Part shown: in pieces, positions 1 to 10,062 of the stretch | Position numbering within the stretch: position 1 is the stretch's first letter | How the letters are laid out: each line of letters begins with the position of its first letter | DNA from: Codonopsis lanceolata | Lineage: Eukaryota > Streptophyta > Magnoliopsida > Asterales > Campanulaceae | NCBI GenBank assembly: GCA_013146195.2 | Contig: CM028378.1 | Coordinates: forward strand, 89,648,295 to 89,712,294 | DNA: 64,000 nt | Direction: 5' to 3' | Position numbers and translations under genes: made by a program | The notes under the pieces: generated by a model | The model's input: only the letters and a program-made list of their open reading frames with translations | Told to the model about the DNA's origin: nothing | Databases searched by the model: none

Positions 1-284
1 AGTTGCTTATCGAGGACTTTGGCAGATTAGAGCACGGGAGTGAAACCTCTTCAAATGTTAACGAATAGGTACATTTCATACAACTAACTTGGACTAGTGA
101 TTTTTTGATCAAATCCAATTGATATGTTGATGGATTGTACATCCCTGCATCCATTATCTTCATGGCAGCATCGACATATACATGCCTTTCTATCAAAAAG
201 AAATTATATGCGGGATACAGTGCATCATGAAACTTTATTAGCTTTTTTGTGAGATTTTATTCTTTTTCTCTTGTGTTGGTGCAG

Positions 285-732
285 ATATGGGAAACCATCA
301 TACTGTAGAGTCAGGGATCTACATGTCTTCATTTGCTGCAACAATCTTTGTTGTGGCACTTGTAACAATTGGGGTTCTATTAATGACTTTGCTGATTGCA
401 TTAACAGTAATGTTACAATCGTGTGAAAGTAAGAGTGCTGGAATTGTTGAAATGTGGAAATCTACTGATGATTATAATTATTGCAAAATGTTTGCTCAAC
501 ATGCAGAGCTTAATAGCTTAGAGGCAGATTCTTTTCCCCCAATTTGTAAGGATGTTGCTGTTATGTACATAAAAGAAGGTCAATATACGAGAGATTTGAA
601 TATTATGTTGTCAATGATAGAGAGTTACTTCAGTAGTGTTGTACCACTTATGGATGGTCAAGGTGTGGTGTTGATGGACATAGATGACTTCCTTCCTTCA
701 GATTCTGTCAATACTGATCCATTACTATTCCG
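285..732 (+). pseudogene. Exon fragment of a plant HAD-type (subfamily IIIB) acid phosphatase-like membrane protein
   Basis: An open stretch starts after a splice acceptor (polypyrimidine then GCAG, 281-284) and ends at a GTAATT donor at 733. It encodes a short N-terminus (VESGIYMSSFAATIF), one long hydrophobic segment at about residues 20-45, then a soluble part ending in VVLMDIDDFLPSDS. This order resembles the second exon of the Arabidopsis At2g39920-type HAD phosphatase-like protein, recognised from memory. DIDD sits where HAD enzymes carry the nucleophile motif DxDx(T/V). The remaining catalytic exons are absent: the next gene piece, 130 bp on, belongs to L-galactose dehydrogenase. The exon itself has no stop, so capture looks recent. 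A possible upstream piece lies at 1-70 but I cannot join it. Family call fairly sure; status as a fragment is inferred. Confidence 0.68.
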
Positions 733-863
733 GTAATTTTCTTTGGGAAATTCCTAATTCAAGCTTTCATAATACCGTCTGTACTTTCTTGCACATGCTC
801 GTGCCTAATATTTCTTCATAATTTGGAGTTTGGGTTAACTAAGAGTTTGCAAAAATGTGACAG

Positions 864-1057
864 CACAAGCACTGAAAGCATCAGGCGTCCCGAGAAGTGA
901 GTACATTGTCTCCACAAAGTGTGGGAGGTATGTTGATGGTTTTGATTTTAGCGCGGAAAGGGTAACTAGGAGCATTGATGAGAGCTTGGAGAGGTTGCAG
1001 CTTGATTATGTTGATCTATTGCAATGCCATGATATCAAATTTGGGTCACTTGATCAG
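864..1057 (+). pseudogene. Exon fragment of L-galactose dehydrogenase (aldo-keto reductase)
   Basis: Bases 864-1057 lie between an acceptor-like GTGACAG and a donor CAG|GTGCTC. The translation contains ALKASGVPRSEYIVSTKCGR, then GFDFSAERV, then SLERLQLDYVDLLQCHDI and FGSLDQ. This matches the second-exon region of plant L-galactose dehydrogenase, the NAD-dependent enzyme that makes L-galactono-1,4-lactone in ascorbate synthesis. The lysine in STKCGR corresponds to the catalytic lysine of aldo-keto reductases. The nucleotide-binding C-terminal two thirds and the first exon are missing. The exon is open. It lies between unrelated gene pieces on the same strand, so it cannot make a working enzyme here. 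Confidence 0.85.
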
Positions 1058-2056
1058 GTGCTCCAATCGGGTATTCTTTGTTATCTTTTTTTCGCTTTAG
1101 AATCTTGATAAACTTTCGCTCAATTGATAAAATACCATCTTAATTGGATACTTGATCTATAGTTGGAAAAGGATGTCTGTCTAATCTGAGATTGTAGCTA
1201 TCTCATCGTCTGTTTGCATTATTTCTCATTTCACTTTTTTAGTATGTAGTTTCTGATTTGAATGCCATATCTATCATGATCAGCCATGTGAATTCTAACT
1301 ATGAATCTTATGCAAGTTTGGTTTGAGCAGATTATAAACAGATTTTTGAGCCGGTGATTCTCCATAAACGACGAAGAGGGACGAATCCAATCTTGCGGTT
1401 TAGAGCTTCAGAAACGCATTTTTAAGGTATTCTTCTTTTTCTAAACTCAATCTTTGACGAATCCCTTTCAAACTTGCAGGTTCTGGTCTTATTTTATTAT
1501 CTCTTTCTAGTTTGGGTAAATTTAGAGTATTTAATGTTAGGATGTATTTTATGTTTTTGTATTTTTTAGTTGAACCGCGTATTTGTTCAATAAGTTTAAT
1601 TGCTTTGTTTGGTATATTAGGCCGATTTTGATGGGATTAATGTGGGTTTGATTAATCATTTTTAAGTTCTGATTTGGGCTTGCCTAGCAAAAATCATCGG
1701 TTTTTGGTAAGTTTTTAATCATTCATGTTTTAGTGCAATCTTTCTTTAAGGTATTGTTTCGTTTTGATATGGGTTAGGCAGGTGGGGGCTGGAAAAAATG
1801 TATTCTATTTTACTTTTAATCATTGATTTCCACTGAAGTGGGTGCTTTTTAGTCATTAAATAAATTGGTTATCTATTTTACTTTTAAGGGTAAGATGTCT
1901 GCTTCTTTGTTGTTGAAATTAAATCAAAACTTCTTCAAAGGATGCTTGGGCTATTGATATTTTGCTTGTAATCAATTAGACTTGACCCTAATTCAACATT
2001 CCTTTCTAGTATGGGGGCCTTTTCAGTTTCATTTATAATCAATTATGTATTCTTAG
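1058..2056. other. Interval between captured exons, no coding sequence recognised
   Basis: T-rich, intron-like sequence. The one segment that stands out is 1345-1432, richer in GC and followed by AAG|GTATTC. It could be an untranslated first exon of the KUP fragment downstream, but this is a guess based on composition and the donor-like end only. Confidence 0.35.
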
Positions 2057-2377
2057 GTCGCTTGTAATGTCAGAGGAAAACTGGATCCACCCTGTAATGC
2101 AGTAGGTTATGTCGATAGAGAAGTACTTGGAATCAATCACATGTATCAGCATCCTGCTTGGAAGAGATCTAAAGTGAGCTTCTTCGTGTCATTTTATCCT
2201 TGATTCAGCTATTTCTTTATTCTTTTGTTGCTATTAACTGGTAGTAGCAGTTAGAAAATTTCTCAAACTCTTTGAAGTGCTGCAGGCTTGCACAGAAAGT
2301 TCCCCTTACGAAGGCCCTTTCCGAAAAGATGCTCCATTATGGTGCTGGGCACTTTTTGAACCTGAAGGAATTCTTAG
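2057..2377 (+). pseudogene. Two-exon fragment of an HGSNAT-like acyltransferase (heparan-alpha-glucosaminide N-acetyltransferase family)
   Basis: Exon A (2057-2173) follows TTCTTAG and ends at a GTGAGC donor. Exon B (2286-2377) follows CTGCAG and ends at AG|GTCTGT. Translated together they give RGKLDPPCNAVGYVDREVLG, then INHMYQHPAWKRSKACT, then SPYEGPFRKDAPLWCWALFE and PEGILR. This is the lumenal loop typical of plant proteins annotated as heparan-alpha-glucosaminide N-acetyltransferase-like, which are multi-pass membrane proteins. The joined frame has no stop and the intron is 112 bp. All transmembrane helices before and after are absent. The piece lies in the block of unrelated exons on the same strand. 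Confidence 0.75.
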
Positions 2378-2686
2378 GTCTGTTTTGAACCATATTGTTT
2401 ACTTTTATCATAGGACTAGTATGAATTTGTAGGGAGTAATGAGGATCGACGCCTTGATGAAGATTGAAGCTAATGCCTTCGACAGGCTAAGGCCCCTTAA
2501 GAGGCTATCAAGCCTCAGAAAAGAAATGGTTTCTCATAGGGTGTAGCTGGGTGTTTCTACACTATATTACTCCCATTTTAGGTTTAATTCTCATTCGTTC
2601 AAGTATTAAATCTACAGTGTCGTTGTTTCAGTGAGGATCTGCATTCTGAGACCGAAATTTGAGCTGTCATCTGCTGTCTGAAGAGC

Positions 2687-3131
2687 ATGAATCTTGATCA
2701 TGGAAAGTGTTGGGGGAATAAGGTTCGGCCATTTACTGTATTTCCTCGATATGAACCCCTTACAAGATCTATTGATTTTTCAACATTCTGATGTAGTTCT
2801 ATTATCGGAAGGAGGTTGTACCAAGTCTCTGTTTAGGAACTGCAAAACAGGTATGGGTTTAGGGGACACTAATATGCTTGTTAAATTTTATTCCAGAAGG
2901 ATTCTTGGAAGAGCACTTTGCTCTTAGCTTACCAAAGTCTTGGTGTAGTCTATGGAGACCTTAGCATTTCACCTCTCTATGTTTACAAGAGTACATTTGC
3001 AGAAGACATTCATCATTCGGAGACGAACGAAGAGATATTTGGCATCCTCTCCTTTGTTTTCTGGACATTAACTTTAGTCCCTCTATTCAAGTATGTTTTC
3101 ATAGTTCTTCGAGCTGATGACAATGGAGAGG
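2687..3131 (+). pseudogene. 5' fragment of a HAK/KUP/KT potassium transporter (KUP2-like)
   Basis: A short first coding exon (2687-2722, ATG then MNLDHGKCWGNK, donor AAG|GTTCGG) and a second exon (2897-3131, acceptor TTCCAG, donor G|GTACGC) join in phase. Exon 2 encodes KDSWKSTLLLAYQSLGVVYG, then the selectivity-region start (DLSISPLYVYKS), FAEDIHHSETNEEIFG, a second membrane segment (LSFVFWTLTLVPLFKYVFIV) and LRADDNGEG. These are signatures of plant KUP K+ transporters. The short basic and Cys-containing N-terminus resembles KUP2/KT2 best. Only about the first 90 of roughly 790 residues remain; the next exon, which should start GTFALYSL, is not present. Both exons are undamaged, which fits recent capture of genomic DNA rather than slow decay of a resident gene. 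Confidence 0.82.
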
Positions 3132-3702
3132 GTACGCACCATAAATATTTGAGTTTTTATCAGAACAATCGGATAACTTTATCAGAAAAGCTTGTATATG
3201 ATGGACTTTATTTGTTGGCATTGGCCCGAGTAGATTGGTGATTTGTAGAAGATTCAATGTTAGTTTGATTTATGCAGAAAGTAGTAGCTTAGTACGCAAC
3301 TGATCCATAAATACATGAAACGAGTTGATTTATACAGAAAATAAAAGTAGTAATTCAATGAGAAATGTCTGAAATATATTTTGTTTATTTTTGACATGAA
3401 CATTTTTCGCACTTAGATTAATTTCTTATGGACGATGTTTTGTTGTTTAATGTGTTAGGGGTATATTTTATTTATCCATAAAATAATAAAATAATAAAAT
3501 AAAATTTTAAATTTCAAAAATTTTTTAAAAATTTTAAAAATTTAAAAACGGGTTAAAGTGGGTCGACCCGTTTTAACCCGATCCATTATAACCCGACCCA
3601 TCTGACCCATTTAATATTTGGGTTGTAGCAGGTCATGATTCATTTTAACCCATTACTCACTTCAACCCAACCCAACCCAACCCAATTGACACCCCTAAGT
3701 AC
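3132..3702. other. Intron remnant and ACCC/GGGT-rich transposon-end-like sequence
   Basis: 3132-3240 looks like intron sequence after the KUP donor. 3545-3695 is rich in GGGTT and AACCC runs, including CAACCCAACCCAACCCAA, and ends in TTGACACCCCTA. Similar termini are common at the edges of plant hAT-like non-autonomous elements, but no matching inverted end or target duplication was found on the left side. Confidence 0.35.
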
Positions 3703-4022
3703 AAGTAATGATGGGCTTGAAATTGTCCGACGCTTGCAATTGAACTTTCAGATTGCTATTCGTTGGATGTGTATTATGGACAAATAGATGTGTATCAAAA
3801 TAATTATTTTCAACAACTTTAATTACGTGGCTTTTAATTTATTTTTTTAAATACTCTTTAATAGAATCAAATCAATAGATTTCACTTCTTGTTCATCTTA
3901 CAATTATTATAATCATTATATACAATTTACTTAAATAATCTCTTAAAAATAAATGGAGAACACTTGTAATATTTTTAAAATTAAAACAGGGAACATTTAT
4001 TTTGAAATAAAGAGAGTATTTA

Positions 4023-4312
4023 TTAGGGCAAGTCCAATGATAGGAATGAAAACCAAATTTTGATATTTATGTAAGAGTATTAGATCTTCCAATGGTTAAA
4101 GTAAAATATATCAAAATTAGGTGTGGTAATAGGGAAGGTACTAAATTTGATACCTCCTTTTGTACCACACATAATTTTAATACCCTTCAATTCATTTTGA
4201 TACCTATGGTTGGAGATGATCATTTGATATCCATGAATAATAACTAATAGGTATCAAAATTTGGTTTTGATACCTATAGGCAAGTACCACCATTAGACTT
4301 AACCACGTGATT
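4023..4312. mobile_element. MITE-like element inside repeat copy A
   Basis: The left edge GGGCAAGTCCAATGATAGG and the right edge ACCACCATTAGACTTAACC are imperfect inverted repeats. Inside, CAAATTTTGATA near the left is mirrored by TATCAAAATTTGG near the right. The same element, with the same edges, is at about 27343-27612 in copy B, so it was present before the two long repeats separated. No target duplication was resolved. Confidence 0.5.
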
Positions 4313-5076
4313 TCGAGTTACGACTAGTAAAATACTACCAAACCCAAAACTTCCAAAATCAACACACCTAACCGGAAACATAATTTGATTTCTTCCTTGA
4401 ATTGCTCACCTTGTAGCAAATATAAGAATATGATCACCCTAAATGATCTTTATTCCATCATCAACTTTGCAATTGTAACTTATTGATCTACCAAACCTAA
4501 AGGTTTGTCTTCCGTTCAAAGTACTACAACTTTAATTTTTGGTTTTCAATTGCGCAAGTCCTCTATAATTTTATTTAACCGATAAAAAACACTTTTGGGG
4601 AAAAAATAACGAGTATACCGTTAATGAAATTGGATTAGCGCACGCTGCATTCTAATTCCAAGTTGATGTATCGAAAATTCAATTTGTGCATAGCAAATCC
4701 AAATTGTGCATCGAGAGTTTCTGCAGCGTGAATCCAATTTGTGTATCGGGATTTACTTATGTATTCTAGTTCCAAATTAATGCGTTACGATTTCAAATTG
4801 ATGAATTGCGATCTGAAATCAATCCCAACATACTTATTGTGAAACTGAAGATGTTGAATCGTGAAAGACGTCTTATTTGAATAACCAATGTTTCTGTTTC
4901 ATTATTATTAGAAAGGCGTGCGACATGGTCCTTTCTGGAGCAATCAATTTCTCTTTCTAAATTTTTTTTTTGGGTAAGGTAGTTTATTTGAACTCAAAAT
5001 TTTTAATTTTTTTTTTAAAATTCATAATGCTTACCCCACATTCCAAAAGCAAAAGACCAATATAATGCTCACACTT

Positions 5077-5078
<2 letters not shown>

Positions 5079-5162
<84 letters not shown>
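5079..5162. repeat. (AT)n microsatellite
   Basis: Almost pure AT dinucleotide, interrupted once by ACATACAT. It is absent at the same place in copy B (28380-28440), where three copies of TGCTCACACTTCCATAATAA stand instead. The tract therefore expanded, or was lost, after duplication. Confidence 0.95.
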
Positions 5163-5168
<6 letters not shown>

Positions 5169-5487
5169 TTGAACCTATCTCTGATTTAATGCTCACACTT
5201 CCATAATAATGGGAAAAAAAATAGAAAAAATTGTTGGCCGGTCCACTTTCTGAAAAATTTAATCGCTCAAGTACTTTTTTTATTTTTTATTTGGAGAAAG
5301 TCACTTTTGGACGCAAAAAGACTACGTTAAAGTTAATGAGCATGAGACGTGTGTATCCCTTTGAATCGCAGTGCATATGTGTTAATTTTAATGTGCATGA
5401 GATTCGTGTATCCCTTTGAATCGCGGTGCATAGGTTTGTATATCGGGGTGCAAAACTTTTTCTACAAATTTTATTTTTGTACTACGA

Positions 5488-5705
5488 TATATAAATATAT
5501 ATACCGCGATACAAAATTCATGTTTAGTTCAATTTATGTATCAACAGCCAGAAAATTATGTGAACCGCGGTATATAAATATATGTACCGCGATACAAAAT
5601 ACAATTTTACTTCAATTTCTTTATTTAAATTATGAATGTTAACACTCATGAATCGCGATATATAAATATGTGAACCGCGATACAAAATACATGTGTTACT
5701 TCAAT
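5488..5705. repeat. Periodic segment with CGCGAT/CGCGGT words
   Basis: About three degenerate units of 70-85 bp, each containing a TATATAAATAT box, ACCGCGATACAAAAT and TTTACTTCAATTT. The same units occur in copy B at about 28640-28865. No open frame of note. Confidence 0.6.
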
Positions 5706-7128
5706 TTCTGTATTAAAAATCAATTTATATATCTACATTAGATAAAGTTTACGAGAAATTGTGGGCCAATCCCTTTTTATAAAATTTTTAGTAGCTCCCT
5801 CATAAAACCGTATTACGGATATTCATTTGTAAGATGAATTTCCATCTATCACAACTCAACCCATTATCACAACAGTGGCTTGGGTGGGGAAGATCCGTCT
5901 TACGAAAAATATATGTAAGACCGTCTTACCCAAGTTGTTGCCCAAATTTTTAACCCCTTGGATTCTTTTTTTTTAGCTGGCAAAAATATGACTTTGTCAT
6001 TAATGAACCAGATACGCGGGTAAGGATAACTTACTTAGCGCTTCGCAATAAATCAATTTGTTCATCTCGATGCATTAATTTGTTCATCGTGATGAAACAA
6101 GTTGTGTATGGTGATGCATCAATTCCTGCCATAATTACAATTAAAATATCAAGTTTTAATAAGAAAACTTTGACTACATATTTGCGGAAATCAATCAATC
6201 AATCTATAAATGATTTCTACCTTAATTACAATATCAATGAAAATAAGGAAACTTTGACTACAAATATACAATGAACCTAGTCAGTTTATGCATCGCGATA
6301 CATGATTTTGAATCGTGATGCATGATTTTGTACCACAAGGCATGATCTTGTGAATTGGGATGCATGATTTCGGCTGACTGAGTTACAACTGCGTGTGTTT
6401 TTCCTTCATTAAGGATATCATAATTTTTTCGCCTCCGAAAGTATGTTTTTCCAGTTAAAAAAACATACGATATTGTAGTCGTTGAAAATGTTCAAAAAGT
6501 GACTGGCCCGGATTTCATCCTTAAGTTTATAGGGTGAAATTCAGACTGATCCCTTTTGTAACCTTTCTAACTGTTTTAATTCCCTAACCCTTTTTTCAAT
6601 AGTTAAAAGGAACTTCTCTAGAGAAATGTTGACTATACCCTAATTAAATCAAACATGTGCATGAAGCATTTGTTTCTCAAAAAGGGAAACTAAATGTCAT
6701 GCATCGCGATTTACATAATTATAATTTTATATATTATTTAATTACAAATATTCTTATTCTCTCTTCCTCTGTAGCTAAGCCACCACTTATTCCATCACCA
6801 CTATCAAAACCACAGCCACCAACCACAAAAAAATGGGTTTCAACCCCTAAATTCACTTCAATAGTTCACTCATTTCTATAAATAGGTTCCAAAACTTTAA
6901 CCTCTTTTGCTCTTTACTTGTTTACTCTTTTCCATACGACCTAATGAAGTTAGATGAGAGAATCTCTTAATTCCCCTTTCATGGTTATCGACTTTCTTTT
7001 CTTGTACTACAGCTCTTATTTGATATTTTGATTGAAAGAGATTGTCACCTACTAGCATCCTTTCGACTAGTCCCATCCAAAAGTTTTACTTTCTCTTTAC
7101 TAAGTGATTTGACAATGAAGGAGGAAAG

Positions 7129-7818
7129 TGACTAAGAAGAGAGAGAAGCGTTCGAAGAAAGAAGTGCAATTGAACATAAAGAAATTTTATTTTATGATTT
7201 GAGCCGAGGTGATAGCATTTGTTGGTAGTGGTGATGGTGGTGGCGACGATTTGATGGATAATGGTGGTGGTGATTAGGGGTGGTGGTGACTGTAATTGTA
7301 GGGATAATAGTGGTGGTTTAGGTGAAATAATGTATAATTAGATCTATAAATTTCTAATTATTCATATGGGTTTGGGTTTAAACCTTTAAATTTAAGATTC
7401 AAAACAATTAATTTGGGTTTTTAAATAGTGAAAATTTAAGGTTGTGGTGATAGTGGAGGATTTATAAATGATGGGTTTTGTATATGATTTAAGTCGACGG
7501 AAGAAGTAAGAAATAAGAAAGAGAAATTAATAAAATAAAATAAAAAAATTAATTTTTGCGTTAGTGGTGAAATTTGAGGTGGTAGAAGTGGTTATGGTGG
7601 TTGTAATGGTGGTAAGTATAAATGATGAGATTGAAGAAAGTGAGGGATAAGAAAAAGAAATTAAATAAAATCTAAAATTTATTTTGGGGAGTAAGACATT
7701 TTTTTTAACTTTAAAGTTAAATATGAGACAAATTTAATTATTTTGGATTATTGAAACATTTATACATTATTTTTATTACAAACATATCTTAAATATCAAA
7801 TGGTTAACTAAATGATAA
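7129..7818. other. GGT/GTGG-rich stretch and AT-rich sequence, no gene seen
   Basis: 7200-7650 is rich in GGTGGTGGTGAT-type words (low complexity, purine-rich). It may still belong to the long repeat, whose second copy is cut before this point. No coding potential recognised. Confidence 0.4.
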
Positions 7819-7827
7819 AATTATAAA

Positions 7828-9352
7828 GGCAAAACCCCTCATTTGACCACCCAACTTTTCAAAAAATTGCAAGGCGGCCACCGAAAATTTAAAACATGTA
7901 ATGAGGCCACTGAACTAAATTAATGTTGCAAGTGTGCCCATATTTTGGATGTCCATTAGTTCCACCGTTAAATATAAGTGAAATCTCTATTTTACCCCCT
8001 TTAAATAACAATTATTCCCTTTATGTGATATTAGAAACACAAAGGGGTCTAACTGATTTTTTTTATAAATATGTAAATATAAGTTATAAGAAGAAATATT
8101 TAATTTATAAGGACCAAAATATAAATATTCAAAATATAATTTTTGAATAAAGCCTTAAGAGTACGAAATGAAGAAAGAGAGAGAGAGAGAGAGAACAAAC
8201 AGAGAACATAGAATCGAAGGAAGAGATGAAGAACTCATAGAGAATCAAAGGAAGAGATGAAGAATTCACAGAGAATCAAAGGAAGAAGAAGAGTCGCACG
8301 CAGGGAGAGAAGGCCGAGGGAGCAGGGGGCCGGCGGCAAAGGCAGATCTGTCGTCTACTCGTTTGTGGATGCCTCGATGGTCGTTGATGAGGGGGATTTC
8401 AGGGGCTAGGGCTCGCTTTCGAGTCATGGTTTCTTGGAGAGTAGATGAGAGGACAGACGAGGAAAGGAGAATGTCGATTTTTCGACAACAGCGACCCCCA
8501 AACCTGTCAGCGGAGTGTCCGATACGGAATACGGCAGCCAATAGCCGTGTTTGTCGTTGGCCTCATTGCGATGGGCTTGGAAGCGAATTGATCGGGTGTG
8601 GTAGTACGCGACAATGATTAGATTCGGTGAAGAAGAAATGCATGGCACCCACCTGCGTACCTAGGTTTGGTCCAATGACGGAATCGATAGCCATTGTCAG
8701 GATTGAGCCTTGAGTTAAGCCGTAATGGGTTAAGCCAAATTTATGTTTGGAGCTGGTGCGTTGGGTTTCGAAGAGAGATTTAGATCTATGTTTGGATTCG
8801 ATTCATGCCGGTGACAGGTCGCTTTCTCCCCCAGTACGCCCAATCGCTGCCTCCAAGCCCCAGTTCGCCCTTCACCCAGCTCCACTTTCAGTGATTGAAT
8901 ATGTGAGGGTTTGAAACAAACTGCGGGTTGAAAGGTTGGGGCTTTTGATCGGGATTTGCCAAAGTCAAATAATTAGGAGCCAGATCTTTGTTTGCGAAGT
9001 GCCTGCTACGTCACCGGAAATCGACCGGAGCTGGGATTACTCTTGGCTATGAGAAGCATCAAAATGACATGTATAATTTGGACCCCCTATTGTTTACATA
9101 AATGACATGCATAATTTTAATTTTCAAATGGACCCCTTTGGGTTTGTAATTTCACATAAAGAGAATAATTGTTATTTAAAGGGGGCAAAATAGGGATTTC
9201 ACTCATATTTAATGGTGGAGCTAACGGACATCCAAAATATAGGCACGCTTGCAACATTAATTTAGTTCAGTGGCCTCATTGCAAGTTTTAAACTTTTGGT
9301 GGCCGCCTTGCAATTTTTTGAAAAGTTGGGTGGTCAAATGAGGAGTTTTGCC
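7828..9352. mobile_element. MULE (Mutator-like) non-autonomous element 1, with 9-bp target duplication
   Basis: Long terminal inverted repeats of about 220 bp: the left begins GGCAAAACCCCTCATTTGAC and the right ends with its complement (AAATGAGGAGTTTTGCC). AATTATAAA flanks both sides (7819-7827 and 9353-9361), a perfect 9-bp duplication as made by Mutator-superfamily transposases. The interior (about 8165-9050) is much richer in GC than the ends and carries overlapping short open frames on both strands, as in gene-carrying (Pack-) MULEs. I do not recognise the cargo and no transposase is present. It shares its TIRs with the element at 10063-11461. Confidence 0.85.
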
Positions 9353-9361
9353 AATTATAAA

Positions 9362-9705
9362 TAAATCCAACTTTGTACCCAAGTAAATGATCAAAATAAT
9401 CCTCATGCGACATACATGTCATTTTCCATTAATACTATTAAGTATTAACTCTCCGTGAGGGGACAAAGTGGGACAAATAGCAAAAGTGTGTATGAAAGTG
9501 AGATACTTAATTTGTAGGTTGGGGGTGCAAGGTGAGTATTAAATATATACTTCCAAGTGTGAATCGTATTTGGGCCCCATAAAAATTAGGCCAAAAAACA
9601 AATATCCCATCAAAGTATCAATCAAATCTCACTTTAATTTTTTATGATTAATTTAATTCGTAGGGAAAATACACACACACACACATATATGTGTGTGTGT
9701 GTGTG

Positions 9706-9803
<98 letters not shown>

Positions 9804-10053
9804 TGTATTTATATATATTTCCATATATATAAATATATAAATTTTCATTAATTATCATAAATAATATGCTTTAAAATCTCATAAAGGACAATTTTCAGAA
9901 ACATATATAGTTTTTTTTTTTTTTTTGTATATAAGAACTTTATTTTACTGAATTTTCATTTTTAGGATGGTCATTAACTGATATTGATTATATAAAAATA
10001 AGTATTAGAGTTTTAATAAATATAAATTAAATATTCATATGACACAAATATTT
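9362..10053. repeat. Spacer between the two MULEs with compound microsatellite
   Basis: 9670-9810 is (AC)n, (GT)n, (AT)n and (ATGT)n in series. The rest is AT-rich without recognisable genes. Open frames here translate to Tyr/Ile or Thr/His runs and are only the microsatellite read as protein. Confidence 0.9.
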
Positions 10054-10062
10054 TTTTGGAAA

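Larger units (their letters stand above)
3703..7128. repeat. Copy A of a long non-coding dispersed repeat of about 3.4 kb
   Basis: This stretch is repeated in the same orientation at 27047-30332 with base changes and small indels. Both copies begin at GTA(C/T)AAGTAATGATGGGC and share every internal landmark to GGAGGAAAG, where copy B is cut by the LTR of the element at 30333. The true right end of copy A may therefore lie beyond 7128. No credible gene is present. It holds a nested MITE (4023-4312), an (AT)n tract, a CGCGAT-containing periodic segment (5488-5705) and several GCATCGCGAT-like words (6289-6370). Class not established: it could be the body of a Helitron, a LARD or another non-autonomous element. 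Confidence 0.8.

Noticed and set aside
1..3250. A single functional fusion gene
   Set aside because: The exons come from unrelated families, lack the partners needed for any domain to fold, and phases between fragments were not shown to match.
1..7128. Defined Helitron with clear ends
   Set aside because: No convincing 5' TC or 3' hairpin-CTRR terminus could be placed, so the element is left unnamed.
8266..8648. Overlapping frames on both strands inside MULE 1
   Set aside because: No likeness to known proteins and mutually overlapping; treated as possible captured DNA, not genes.
9634..9858. Open frames of 62-74 codons on both strands
   Set aside because: They are translations of (AT)n, (GT)n and (ATGT)n microsatellite DNA. 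The same applies at 4984-5196, 39301-39492 and 44053-44292.
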